Assembly (NCBI GenBank): GCA_018457135.1
Contig: JAGGDU010000211.1
Span: forward strand, 1-49,580
DNA from: Trichodesmium erythraeum GBRTRLIN201
GTDB lineage: Bacteria > Cyanobacteriota > Cyanobacteriia > Cyanobacteriales > Microcoleaceae
Direction: 5' to 3'
Length of the DNA: 49,580 nucleotides
How positions within the stretch are numbered: the stretch's first letter is position 1; the number at the start of each line of letters is the position of its first letter. Made by a program: the position numbers and the translations under genes. Below, in pieces: positions 9,553-18,909 of this stretch. The notes under the pieces are model-generated. The model was not told the origin of the DNA, made no database searches, and worked only from the letters and a program-made list of their open reading frames with translations.

Positions 9553-9878
9553 TACAAATAAAATCACCTTTTTCTTCCCTTTAGCCAAGTTAAAATTAAT
9601 AATTTTGAACTCAACATTAGTTAAATACCCGCCTTAAATATGGAGAACAAAATATACATCTTAGTAAATTATTCACACCTCCACAGTCTTTGATTTTAAT
9701 TTAGGAAATCTATTTGCACTCATAACAAAACCATCACTTCCTAAAAGGCATTAAAAATCAACCACTATTCTGTTCATTATCATTACCCAATATTTTCCCC
9801 TGTCATAACCCCCCTACTTACTGCCTTTGTAATAAATCGTTACAATAATAATGATAAAGCGTAACTCATATAAACACT

Positions 9879-10658
9879 ATGCACTTAACTTGGTTAGACA
9901 GTAATTCCTGGCTAATTGAAATTAGAAGTAAACAAATACTCATAGATCCTTGGCTCGTTGGCCCCCTAGTTTTCGGAAATCTATCTTGGTTGTTTAAAGG
10001 AGAAAGACTCACACCCCGTAATATTCCAGAAAAAGTAGACCTTATTGTATTATCTCAAGGACTAGAAGACCACGCTCACCCAGAAACTCTTAAGCAGCTA
10101 GACAAAAACATTCCTGTTGTTGCCTCTCCGGCCGCAGCAAAAGTAGTGCAAGAGTTAGGTTACTCTCAAGTAATTACACTTGAGCATGGCCATACCTATG
10201 CTTTTGAAAATAGCATTGAAATTAGAGCAGTTCCCGGCTCACTAGTGGGCCCAACTTTAGTAGAAAATGGTTATATTCTCAAAGACCTGAGCACTGGGAA
10301 CACAATATATTATGAGCCCCATGGCAGCCATTCTGAAAAAATCAAAGAATTTGCACCTGTAGATGTTGTCATTTCCCCAGTTATCAGTTTGAACTTACCA
10401 TTAGTCGGGCCAATAATTAAAGGAAATGAAAGTGCATTACAAGTAGCTCAATGGTTAGAACCTCAAATTATGCTACCTACAGCAGCAGGGGGCGATATAG
10501 ACTTTCAAGGACTATTAATATTTTTCCTCAAAGAAAAAGGAAATATTAAAGAAATACAGTCTCAGTTGGTTAAAAGTAATTTAGCAACAAAAATTATCGA
10601 ACCCAAACCAGGAGAACGTTTTGAATTGGAGTTAGAAGAACGAGTATTAACTCATTAG
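9879..10658 (+). CDS. Metallo-beta-lactamase-fold protein (UlaG-like, altered motif)
   Basis: A 259-residue soluble protein with the MBL pattern of the L-ascorbate-6-phosphate lactonase-like group: LTWLDSNSWLIE, ILIDPWLVGP, then VDLIVLSQGLEDHAHPETL where HxHxDH normally sits, YYEPHG, and a late GGDIDFQG. Only the DH part of the metal motif is kept; the first two His are Gln and Leu. I recall this SQGL(x)DHAH variant from cyanobacterial and plant members, so it is a family trait rather than a local mutation. The reaction is unknown. Flanked by long spacers, so probably its own transcript, ending in the hairpin at 10672-10718. Confidence 0.8.
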   Translation: MHLTWLDSNSWLIEIRSKQILIDPWLVGPLVFGNLSWLFKGERLTPRNIPEKVDLIVLSQGLEDHAHPETLKQLDKNIPVVASPAAAKVVQELGYSQVITLEHGHTYAFENSIEIRAVPGSLVGPTLVENGYILKDLSTGNTIYYEPHGSHSEKIKEFAPVDVVISPVISLNLPLVGPIIKGNESALQVAQWLEPQIMLPTAAGGDIDFQGLLIFFLKEKGNIKEIQSQLVKSNLATKIIEPKPGERFELELEERVLTH

Positions 10659-11161
10659 TATTAATTTGTTTTAGCCAATATCTTTCAAAAGTTTCTTAAT
10701 ATTGAAAGTTATTGGCTATGATCAGCATTTAGTCCTCAGCTAGCCTCCTTGGTCGGAAATATATTTTTCATGTTCCGTAGCCAAACATCTATTACTTTTT
10801 GTTTGTAATAAAAACTTTATTTAGGGCTTGTTGATTAAATATAAAAGTATTAAAGCATAGATATTTTAGCATTTTTTAGACTTTAAAAATTTGCTATGAA
10901 AGACTTAAATTACTGTAGCACCAAAGCTTTGAACCCTAAAGATTTAACTTTTAAATTTCCACCTTTTGATGGGAGACAAAGGGGGAGATTTTTTAAATTT
11001 TAAATAGGTAAATTTTCACTTTTAATTAAAATTTTTAGCCCTGAAAATATCAAATTTAAATTTTAACCTTTGAATAGGTTAACTTTGAATTGTAATTTTT
11101 ACTTAACCCCTTGGGCTAGTTAACTTGTAACCTTAATTATTATCAAGTAATTAATCAAAAA
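10659..11161. other. Intergenic region, no gene seen
   Basis: Very AT-rich. Apart from the hairpin at its start nothing recognisable is present. It should contain the promoter of the DUF3122 gene. Confidence 0.5.
10672..10718 (+). terminator. Hairpin after the MBL-like gene
   Basis: Arms TAGCCAATATCTTTCAA and TTGAAAGTTATTGGCTA pair at 16 of 17 positions, 13 bp after the stop codon. There is no long T-run behind it, so it could stabilise the 3' end or act as a weak terminator. Confidence 0.65.
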
Positions 11162-11662
11162 ATGAGAAAAATTACTTTAATTTTCACCCTAATATTATCC
11201 CTATATTTAATAATATTTAATCCTCAGAATGCCCTAGCTTCTATTCATAAATACCCTGAATCTTCTATACAAATAATGTATCGTTCTCAACAAAGTTTGC
11301 GAGATATTTCAGACCGGGCATGGCAAGCAGTATTATACAAAAGAATCAAATCTGGTCAATTAAAAAATTTAAATTTACGACTAGTAGGTTTTCCTGGAAT
11401 GATAAAATTAGCTAATTCCCAAAAATTGCAAATTACGACTGGCACTGGTAAGGTATGGAAAGCAGATAATGTTTTGTTAGACTCATCTTTTCCTCCTAAT
11501 GTTGCAGAATATAATTTTCTTGAGGTCATGAAAAATTTAGATTATGATACTCCACTGCGACTACATTTATCTTTACAAGATTCTAGTATAGCTGAAATAG
11601 TAGTACCTATATTTGCTGTGAAAGAATGGCGTCAATTATTTGAAAAAATTGATTTTTGGTGA
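11162..11662 (+). CDS. Exported DUF3122-type protein
   Basis: A 166-residue protein beginning MRKITLIFTLILSLYLII, a clear signal peptide with likely cleavage after ALA (residues 25-27), so periplasmic or thylakoid-lumenal. The core YRSQQSLRDISDRAWQAVLY followed by LRLVGFPG matches the cyanobacterial DUF3122 family as I remember it; no function is known. The length is usual for that family. A second exported protein, the cytochrome c6-like gene, follows 184 bp later on the same strand. Confidence 0.75.
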   Translation: MRKITLIFTLILSLYLIIFNPQNALASIHKYPESSIQIMYRSQQSLRDISDRAWQAVLYKRIKSGQLKNLNLRLVGFPGMIKLANSQKLQITTGTGKVWKADNVLLDSSFPPNVAEYNFLEVMKNLDYDTPLRLHLSLQDSSIAEIVVPIFAVKEWRQLFEKIDFW

Positions 11663-11846
11663 CCAAAATTTAGATTAACCTCGGTTATTAATAGTCATAA
11701 ATTTAACAGTTTTTAGCTAATGTGAGTAGGAAGTAGAGAGTAAGGTTTGCTACCAAGATATATAGTAATAATTCCTATGTTTGTATAAAATTCTTAAAAC
11801 TATTTCTCTTACTTACTGAAATTAGTCTAAATTTATTAAGGTAAAA

Positions 11847-12182
11847 ATGAAAAAAATAATTACAGTTTGCTTGTTAATATTTATATTAATAAACATTATT
11901 AAAATACCCACTGTATTAGCAACAGAAATAACACAAGGCGCAGAAGTTTTTCAGATTCATTGTGCAGGTTGTCATGCCAAAGGAGGCAATATTGTTAAAT
12001 GGTGGAAGAACTTAAAAATAAGAACTTTGAAAAGAAATAAATTAGATTCTGTTGAGGCGATAGCTTACTTAGTTAAGAATGGGAAAAATAATATGTCAGC
12101 TTACAAAGACCGTTTAACAGAAATAGAGATACAAACAGTATCAGCCTATGTATTGAAACAGGCAGAAAACCGTTGGAATTAA
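11847..12182 (+). CDS. Cytochrome c6-like protein
   Basis: A 111-residue exported monohaem c-type cytochrome. Signal peptide about 1-25 (ends VLATE), haem site CAGCH (39-43), and axial Met83 in NNMSAYKDRL. The insert GGNIVKWWKNLKIRTLKRN and the C-terminal VSAYVLKQAENRW are the pattern of the lumenal c6 family. Trp and several Lys in the GGNI region resemble the c6B/c6C (low-potential c6-like) branch more than PetJ; this subfamily call is tentative. It would carry electrons in the thylakoid lumen. The ATG at 11847 is preceded by AAGGTAA. Confidence 0.85.
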   Translation: MKKIITVCLLIFILINIIKIPTVLATEITQGAEVFQIHCAGCHAKGGNIVKWWKNLKIRTLKRNKLDSVEAIAYLVKNGKNNMSAYKDRLTEIEIQTVSAYVLKQAENRWN

Positions 12183-12668
12183 TAGACTTATGTATGAAAA
12201 ATGTAATATTTGAACATACCTAATATTTAAACATATAGTCTCTATAACTTAAATATATACTCTAGTTTTACTAAATCTCGGAGATGCATATTTAAGAGTA
12301 TTTGTCAAAATTTGAAAATACTATACAGTAATCCTTAAATAGATAAAATAATCACTCAATCTAAGACAGAGCAATAATTTCATCCTTCCAAGTCCAATAA
12401 CTATAATCCTTAAGATAGCAAAATTTTTCACGATTTTTTAGTTGATAAAACAACGAACTTTATATTTAGTCTTAACTGAGGTAGGCATTAGTAGGGATGT
12501 TCTATAGAACGCCCCTACAATAGTTTTTGTGCTTAGGAGTGCGTTCCATCTTTCTGAAAATCAAATATCATCTCTTAGGGTTAATATGTATATAGCTTAA
12601 CAAACAGTTATTCAAAAATTAGATTGAGTGATTTATTACTATTCAATGAAGATTTTCCAGAATCTCTA
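12183..12668. other. Intergenic region with one palindrome
   Basis: No gene. A palindrome, GTAGGGATGTTCTATAGAAC and its complement CGCCCCTAC, lies at 12491-12518 and resembles the tip of widespread cyanobacterial palindromic repeats. The cobW promoter follows at 12669. Confidence 0.5.
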
Positions 12669-12708
12669 TTGACTAGATGTAATATTTTGATTATGATAAT
12701 AATTATTG
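12669..12708 (+). promoter_or_regulatory. Promoter with Zur-like operator, upstream of cobW
   Basis: TTGACT (12669-12674), 17 bp spacer and TATGAT (12692-12697) make a near-consensus housekeeping promoter. TGATAATAATTATTG (12694-12708) overlaps the -10 and matches 13 of 15 positions of the cyanobacterial Zur consensus TGATAATNATTATCA as I recall it. The stretch ATCTCTATTGACTAGATGT is identical upstream of hemB. Confidence 0.7.
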
Positions 12709-12837
12709 CAATAATTTATAGGCTTAATGGCCATAATTAAGGAAAATCAGCCAATAGAATCTCTTGAATAAACTATAAATATAAATTTTCTACCTAGCTA
12801 GTTAGTAACTCATCTATAAGGATAATTGACAATTATT

Positions 12838-12933
12838 ATGACAGGTTTTCTTGTTAGTGACAAAACCACCTTACTCAATCGTATTATTCATGATAAACAA
12901 GGTTTTTGTTTGAGTAGCTACCCTCGTAAATAA
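12838..12933 (+). pseudogene. N-terminal fragment of a second cobW (COG0523) gene
   Basis: 31 codons from ATG 12838 to TAA 12931. The peptide MTGFLVSDKTTLLNRIIHDK resembles the P-loop segment TGFLGSGKTTL of COG0523 GTPases, but the P-loop glycines are damaged (LVSDKTT). It lies between the Zur-like promoter and the intact cobW, so it is probably transcribed as part of the leader. Confidence 0.65.
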
Positions 12934-12944
12934 ATTTAGCAGTA

Positions 12945-13928
12945 ATGAATAATTCACTAGAATTAAATATTCCTAAAAGAGGGATGCCAGTTACTATTAT
13001 TACCGGATTTTTAGGTAGTGGTAAAACAACCCTGATAAATCAAATTTTGCAGAATAAGCAGGATTTAAAAGTCGCAGTATTAGTTAATGAATTTGGGGAT
13101 CTTAATATAGATACCCAGTTATTAACAGATATGAACGATAATATGATAGAACTTAGTAATGGTTGTATTTGTTGTACTATCAATGAAGGATTAGTAGATG
13201 CAGTATATCAAGTTTTAGAAAGCGATAAAAAAATAGATTATTTAATTATAGAAACTACTGGTGTAGCAGATCCTTTGCCAATTATTTTAACTTTTTTGAG
13301 TACAGATTTAAAAGATTTAACTCACTTAGATTCTGTACTGACTTTAGTGGATTGTGAAAATTTTACACCAGACCATTTCGATAGTGAAGCAGCTTTTAAA
13401 CAGATTGCTTATGGGGATATTATTATACTCAATAAAATAGATTTAGCCTCCCAAGATAAAGTAGATTATTTAGACTCTTATATTAAAACTATAAGAAGTG
13501 GAGCTAGGATTTTAAGAAGTGAGCACAGTAATATACCATCATACTTAATTTTAGATGTAAATATATCAAGGCTTCAGCCTTATTCTCTAGAGGACAATAA
13601 CGATCACTCAAAACTACAAAAAAATCCTAAAGATCATCTGATAAATGATGGTTTTATGTCTGTTTCATTCCAAAGTACAAGACCTTTTTCTGCCCTGAAA
13701 TTCCAACATAATTTTATAGAGGAATTGCCAGATAATGTATTTAGAGCCAAAGGAATTCTTTGGTTCCAAGAAAGTGAATCAAAACATATATTTCAATTGA
13801 GTGGTAAGCGCTATGAGATGGAAATAGATGAATGGTCAACCACTCCGACAAATCAGCTAGTATTAATTGGGCGAAATTTGGATCCATTAATAATTCAACA
13901 AAACTTAACAAATTGTCTAACTATGTGA
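12945..13928 (+). CDS. COG0523 (CobW/G3E) GTPase, putative zinc metallochaperone
   Basis: 327 residues with Walker A GFLGSGKTT (21-29), the family metal motif GCICC (73-77), ETTGVADP and the guanine motif NKID, then the C-terminal domain FRAKGILWF. COG0523 proteins of the ZNG1/ZigA type deliver zinc to client enzymes under zinc limitation; others serve cobalt or nitrile hydratase. There is no long His-rich loop. Placement behind a Zur-like operator and in front of folE, whose product needs Zn, favours the zinc role. It starts at ATG 12945 without a good ribosome binding site. A dead paralogue lies downstream of hemB at 24774. Confidence 0.88.
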   Translation: MNNSLELNIPKRGMPVTIITGFLGSGKTTLINQILQNKQDLKVAVLVNEFGDLNIDTQLLTDMNDNMIELSNGCICCTINEGLVDAVYQVLESDKKIDYLIIETTGVADPLPIILTFLSTDLKDLTHLDSVLTLVDCENFTPDHFDSEAAFKQIAYGDIIILNKIDLASQDKVDYLDSYIKTIRSGARILRSEHSNIPSYLILDVNISRLQPYSLEDNNDHSKLQKNPKDHLINDGFMSVSFQSTRPFSALKFQHNFIEELPDNVFRAKGILWFQESESKHIFQLSGKRYEMEIDEWSTTPTNQLVLIGRNLDPLIIQQNLTNCLTM

Positions 13929-14047
13929 TAAATTAATATTGGCTATTCATAAACACAGATAATAGTCCTTATAGTTCATCTAAACTTTATGAGGGAAAAT
14001 ATCTGTCAAACCGTTCAACAAAACATTAAGCTTAAAGCCTTTCAACT

Positions 14048-14686
14048 ATGAATTTACCAACAGTTCCAGATTTTGTTTCTCCCAATGACTTGAAAACGAA
14101 ATATCAGACTTCGGTTACAGAAGCTGAAATGGTGCAAGCGGTAAGAACTTTATTAATAGGACTAGGAGAAAACCCAGATCGAGAAGGGTTATTAGATACT
14201 CCTAAACGAGTGGTAAAAGCACTAAAATTTCTCACTTCAGGTTATAATCAATCTCTAGATGAACTGCTCAATGGAGCTGTTTTTAGTGAAGATACCTCAG
14301 AGATGGTTTTAGTTCGAGATATCGATCTTTTTAGCTCTTGCGAGCATCATATTCTCCCTATTATTGGTCGCGCTCATGTAGCATATATTCCCAATGGAAA
14401 AGTTATTGGGCTATCAAAAATTGCTCGAATTTGTGAAATGTATGCCCGACGTTTACAAGTTCAAGAGCGTCTAACAGCACAAATAGCTGATGCACTTCAA
14501 GGGTTACTTAGACCTTTAGGTGTTGCTGTAGTTGTTGAAGCAACTCATATGTGTATGGTCATGCGTGGAGTACAAAAAACTGGTTCTTGGACAACTACTA
14601 GCGCTATGCGTGGTGTTTTTGCTGATGACGTGAAAACTCGTCAAGAATTTATGAGTTTAATTAAACATAGTCATAATTTCCATTAG
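14048..14686 (+). CDS. folE: GTP cyclohydrolase I (zinc type)
   Basis: 212 residues. It converts GTP to 7,8-dihydroneopterin triphosphate, the entry to folate and pterins. The zinc ligands are all present: Cys98 and His101 in SSCEHHILP and Cys169 in [19 protein letters not shown] and ENPDREG are family hallmarks. It is the Zn-dependent FolE1, not the metal-flexible FolE2. The gene lies 119 bp after the COG0523 gene on the same strand, a pairing known from zinc-responsive loci, so the GTPase may help load zinc into this enzyme (inference). Confidence 0.95.
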   Translation: MNLPTVPDFVSPNDLKTKYQTSVTEAEMVQAVRTLLIGLGENPDREGLLDTPKRVVKALKFLTSGYNQSLDELLNGAVFSEDTSEMVLVRDIDLFSSCEHHILPIIGRAHVAYIPNGKVIGLSKIARICEMYARRLQVQERLTAQIADALQGLLRPLGVAVVVEATHMCMVMRGVQKTGSWTTTSAMRGVFADDVKTRQEFMSLIKHSHNFH

Positions 14687-14744
14687 TTTTTTTAAGTTAA
14701 GTGATGAACCCAAGTTAAGCGACAATAAGTAAAAGTTGCTTATT

Positions 14745-14862
14745 CAGGACTTATACAGAAATACTATATCTAGGGGGGTTAAAGGTAAAATGCCTTTATA
14801 GGGTGTAAGAACGTTTAACCCCTACAGACGGTGTATATTTCGATCTGTCTCCATAAGTCCTG
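14745..14862. mobile_element. Palindromic MITE-like element
   Basis: Ends CAGGACTTATACAGA and TCTGTCTCCATAAGTCCTG are inverted repeats, and inside them AGGGGGGTTAAA and GTTTAACCCCT pair again, so the roughly 118 bp can fold as one long hairpin. It lies just after folE. Ends of the AGGACTTA type are common on cyanobacterial IS and MITE families. Confidence 0.7.
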
Positions 14863-15147
14863 TTAATATTAAAATTTCTCATGAGGACAGAATAAAAGAC
14901 GCTAATACTCAAATTAGATGAGAAAAGACGAGATTTTTTTGTTCCATACTTTAAGAATTGGTTTGAGCGACTTACTCACTGGAGTTAAGACAAAATTTCT
15001 GAATATTTTTTTGTGAAAAAAGAAGGTAATTAACCAAAAATTGAGTCTATGTTATCTGATTTTCGGCTTTTTTTGGTGATATTTTTTCGTTTTTTTTGAC
15101 TACAAAATCACGGTTTTTTTGTACTTCTTAGTTTTTTTAACTTTTTT

Positions 15148-15341
15148 CTAATCAGTCGATTTTTCAAGAGGTTTGGTAGTTTTAGCAGGAGTTATAATAT
15201 CAAGTAAAAGTCTCAACATTGATAATGCCATCTTTTCAGGGGTTAAGTTTTTTTGAGGCAAATACCTAGGAAGACGATGCTCTTCAAATCGATCTTTAGC
15301 AAGCCATAGTTGCCAAGAGGGAAAAATTTCAACACCGACTT
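15148..15341 (-). pseudogene. C-terminal fragment of a transposase
   Basis: A reverse-strand frame of about 64 codons ending at TAG 15148 reads IFPSWQLWLAKDRFEEHRLP, YLPQKNLTPEKMALSM and ITPAKTTKP. This is the tail pattern of a common cyanobacterial DDE transposase family, where W(Q)LWLA and a late TP(A)..P.P are usual. The rest of the gene is absent. The remainder of 14863-15570 shows no gene. Confidence 0.5.
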
Positions 15342-15570
15342 ACTTGCTCAGTAGTTGCCCATAAGTCAATGTTACGAGGTTATTGCGAGTTTAACAGACT
15401 ACATTTTACTTATGTTAAGTCTTTAATTAAACTCTCACCTGTAGTTTTTTCAACACTTAAAACATTGAATTAGACCTACTTATTTACTACTAATCAAATA
15501 TTCCACTGTTGCTTGTTAGATAACACTTTTGTTTGTTTGTTTTCCCAAAAAATTTTACTATTACACATCA

Positions 15571-16719
15571 TTAAATTAAACTTTTCAATTCCAAATTTCT
15601 TTCTTGCAAAACTTCATTATAAAGCATTTCCAATTGAGTAATATTTCGACTCAGAGTATAACGCTCCAAAACCCTTTGGCGAGCTTTTTGCCCCAAAAGA
15701 ATATTTAACTCAGGATGATCCCTAAATAAAGGAAATAAAGTTTGTAATTGGCTAGTAACATTATGAGTATTCAAAATTATACCAGCCCCTTTTTCCAAAA
15801 CCTCACCATCAGCACCTGCGTCTGTAGCTATACAAGCTAAACCACAAGACATTGCCTCCAGTAAAGCCAAAGATAAACCCTCCACTAGAGAAGGTAAAAT
15901 AAATACATCAGCACCACGCAAAATTTCTATTCGTCGTTGCTCATCACTCACATACCCAAACCAACTAACTCCTTTAACATCTCCATAAAACATTTGTAGA
16001 GAAGGAGCTAATGGCCCATCTCCAACGATCGCTAGACAACTATCATTAGCCATATCGGAATGTTTCCAAGCTTTGAGCAGAGATTCAATATTTTTAGCTG
16101 TAGATATACGGCCCAAATATAGAAATATCAGGCTAGCATTTAACTTAGTTTTTAGACTAGAGACACCAGGAGAATACTTATCTATATTTACCCCATTAGG
16201 AATAACTGCAACCTTTTTGCGCGGAACCCCCAATTTTATTAGTAAATCTTTCTGTATTTCTGAAAAAATAATTACTCGGTCATAATTTGCCAGAAAAGGA
16301 GCATAGAGTTGATAGGCCAAAAATTGGGTTCCAGATTTAATATTCCGTGGTTTACTATCAAATTGGGCATGAAAAGTAGCTACTAAAGGAATATTCAATT
16401 CCTCACAAATTTCGGGTAACAAAAAATCCAAAGGAGAGAGGGTCAGAGATGCATGAACAATATCGGGCTTAAGTTTTTGTAGAGCCTGACTTAAGACTTT
16501 GCTAGATTTAAAACTTGGTATCGTATAACCTTGAGACTTGTAGATACAAGGTAGATGTACTTCTTCACATACAGGCCATTTTTCCAGGTCAGCATCATCA
16601 GTGGCAAAGTGAAGGAAGCTTACCTGATAACCTCTATCTAAGAGAGCATTAGTTATTTCTCTAGAGTAGGTAACGTTGCCACAAAAAGGATATTTTTTTC
16701 CAAGCCAAGCAATATGCAT
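15571..16719 (-). CDS. Glycosyltransferase family 4
   Basis: 382 residues of GT-B fold with no membrane segment. The N-terminal domain begins IAWLGKKYPFCGNVTYSREI with PDIVHASLTLSPLDF. The C-terminal donor-binding domain has GRISTAKNIESLLKAW and the EX7E region PSLVEGLSLALLEAMSCG. Family 4 retaining transferases build lipopolysaccharide, exopolysaccharide or glycolipids from nucleotide sugars; the specific sugar cannot be read. No sugar-polymer neighbours are present, so the context does not help. The ATG at 16719 fits the conserved start of the fold. Confidence 0.88.
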   Translation of the reverse strand: MHIAWLGKKYPFCGNVTYSREITNALLDRGYQVSFLHFATDDADLEKWPVCEEVHLPCIYKSQGYTIPSFKSSKVLSQALQKLKPDIVHASLTLSPLDFLLPEICEELNIPLVATFHAQFDSKPRNIKSGTQFLAYQLYAPFLANYDRVIIFSEIQKDLLIKLGVPRKKVAVIPNGVNIDKYSPGVSSLKTKLNASLIFLYLGRISTAKNIESLLKAWKHSDMANDSCLAIVGDGPLAPSLQMFYGDVKGVSWFGYVSDEQRRIEILRGADVFILPSLVEGLSLALLEAMSCGLACIATDAGADGEVLEKGAGIILNTHNVTSQLQTLFPLFRDHPELNILLGQKARQRVLERYTLSRNITQLEMLYNEVLQERNLELKSLI

Positions 16720-18067
16720 TCAGATGAACAGGCAGATATTATTATTGAGTGATTTTTATCGTGGACAGACAAAAAAACATCTCGGGTGTGTAAATAATAC
16801 CATCTGTTATCTAAAAAGTTAGATAAGTCTAGCTATTAGTCAGGAGTCATTATTAATGAGTCAGGAGTCATGGGTTAGGACAGATAGAATCTCATATTTT
16901 TTCTGTATTTAATTTAATCTTCATTCATTATTTCAGCGATCGCCAAAATTAAAGGTTTTAACTATTAATTTTTACTTCTAGTTTAATTCTTTTTTTACTT
17001 TGTCATCAATCTCTGACAAAAAAAGGCAAAAAATTCCTAAAATAGGTCACAGAATTTCAACAGTTTCGACTTTTCTATGGCTATATAAATGAAGGAAATA
17101 ATGGACTAGAAAGTGGGAATTTCGAGAAAGAGCTATTGCTAGCTAAGACTTATAGCTATCTCAAGGTTAGAAACTTTCTCAAAAAACGATAAATGCTGTA
17201 AGCAAATTCCAATAATACTTTTAGCCTTTAAAGCCAATAGTTTTTTACGAGAACTTTGTACTCTCAAGTAATGGAGTTTAGTACCTAAAAAGATTTTCAA
17301 GCCTCAACAATAACTATTTCGTTGTTTAGGCAGGGGATCTCCTCATGTTGATTTAACGATGGTGAACTAATTTTTCTAAGTTATCCTTATAATTGTTTGA
17401 CTTATTTATAACTATATGATAAAAAAAATTACTTACTTAAAACAATATACAAACAAACTCAGATTATTTGCGCCAGCTCGCAAACAGAATTTTTCCTGGA
17501 TCATACTGCCCAGACGGCTCACATTAACAGCAAATAGTCTATGACCTTGACAGAGAAAGTATTACAGTGTTTTTGGCTAATTGTTGGCCATATAATGTCC
17601 AATTCATTGCCTTTTTGATAGTAAAAGCTAGTGTTATTCCTAATTGATTTGCTTTCTCTAGTTAATAATATATATATAAAAATTTTTTTTCTTCATTAAT
17701 CAGTATATATATATTGAATATATATACCCTCTATATATGAAACATTAATGACTTTATTATTTACTTATATTGTTATTTTTTTAAATATGTATTAACAATG
17801 CAATTTACAGAAATATTTTTCCTTATAAAGTTGATAAAAAAACCCAGAATCAATTGACTAAAATTTTAGATGAAAAGGTTTTAAATATCAATAATTACAA
17901 CATTATTTAGCTCTAGGTATAAATAGTAAATATAATAGATATTAACGTAATTAGTAATTTAATTAATAAAAATGTTTATAGTCTTATAGCGTCAAAAAAA
18001 ACTAGCAAAATATTTGAGAAATAAGCTGTAGATGTTGGTCTTATAATTTTTTTTTGTTATTTATAAT
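16720..18067. other. Long AT-rich intergenic region
   Basis: 1.35 kb without a supportable gene. It contains a tandem duplication of GAGTCAGGAGTCAT near 16841-16871, one HIP1-like site near 16936, and TA-dinucleotide runs at about 17665-17745. Parts may be eroded IS sequence leading to the TnpB remnant, but I recognise no motif. Confidence 0.5.
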
Positions 18068-18601
18068 AATGAATCAGTTGCAGCTCCTAAATACTTGATA
18101 AAGTCTGAAGGAAAACTCAAGCTAGCACAAAAGAAAGTATCTAGAAGAAAGAAAGGTTATAAACGTAGACAAAAGTCAATTAAACATTTAGCTAACAAAC
18201 ATAGAAAACTAGCTCATACCGGAAAATATTTACCCTTGAAAACTGCTAATAATTTGTCATATAAATATGACATTATTGCAGTAGAAAAGCTAAATATAAA
18301 AGATATGGCTAAATCTAGATTAGCTAAGTCTATATATGATGATGCAGGATAGAGAAATTTCCAGACTATTTTAACTAACAAAGACGAAAAAGCTGGTCAG
18401 TTAGTTGTAGAAATTAAACCTCATAGAACGTCAACTAAATGCAGTAACTGTGGGGATAAATTCAATAAAACTTTGGCTCAAAAACAGTACCAATATCCTA
18501 ACTGTAATTTATCAATTGGTAGAGACTTAAATGCTGCAATTAACATCAAAAATAGAGCAAAACTATTAATTAAAGATTTGCTACCACCAATCAAATTTTA
18601 A
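18068..18601 (+). pseudogene. tnpB: Broken TnpB (IS200/IS605 family)
   Basis: A TnpB frame lacking the N-terminal third and its first RuvC Asp. Visible in order: VAAPKYLIKSEGKLKLAQKK, an Arg/Lys-rich helix, IAVEKLNIKDM (RuvC Glu), SIYDDAG, then TAG at 18350 where the family has Trp (DAGW). After this nonsense codon the frame continues with KCSNCGD and CPNC-like YPNC zinc-finger remnants, and RDLNAAINI, which contains the last RuvC Asp, to TAA 18599. TnpB is an RNA-guided nuclease acting near its own transposon; this copy cannot be active. No TnpA lies nearby. Confidence 0.85.
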
Positions 18602-18868
18602 TTCTACAAAGGTTTCAATTGAGCCTATTTACGCATCAATTGGAGAGGTAAGGCATTCCTTGTTAGTTCAGTTTATGTCTACATAGTAGAGGCGCTGAAA
18701 AGCTGGCTTTGTAGCTTGTATCAAAGTCGGGAGTGTATCACAGTTTTTAGTCTAGGCATCAAAAAGCTTACAACTTATTTGTAACTAATGTGAGCTGTTG
18801 ACGCAGTATAACCAGGGAAAAAATCTACTTTGCGAGTCCTTACAGGTATATATATAATTAATAAAAAA
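18602..18868. other. Spacer after tnpB, possible transposon right end
   Basis: No gene. In intact IS200/IS605 elements the omega RNA and right end lie here; I cannot recognise either with confidence. Confidence 0.3.
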
Positions 18869-18887
18869 AAGAATGATAATCATTCTT
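18869..18887. promoter_or_regulatory. Perfect Fur/Zur-type palindrome
   Basis: AAGAATGATAATCATTCTT is a perfect 9-1-9 inverted repeat, 22 bp before the ATG at 18910. It agrees at 15 of 19 positions with the classical Fur box and shares TGATAATCATT with Zur sites. It most likely controls the oxidoreductase/GTPase/phosphoesterase cluster in response to iron or zinc. Confidence 0.75.
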
Positions 18888-18909
18888 AAAATTATTGTTT
18901 TTTAATTGT

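Larger units (their letters stand above)
9267..9878. other. Intergenic region with a MITE-like element and short tandem repeats
   Basis: No gene is seen. It contains the inverted-repeat element at 9287-9394 directly after hemC and a 14 bp tandem repeat at 9488-9552. The promoter of the MBL-like gene should lie in the last 100-150 bp. Confidence 0.6.

Noticed and set aside
17665-17745. TA-rich runs as a possible replication origin
   Set aside because: No DnaA box cluster or dnaA/dnaN neighbour is present.
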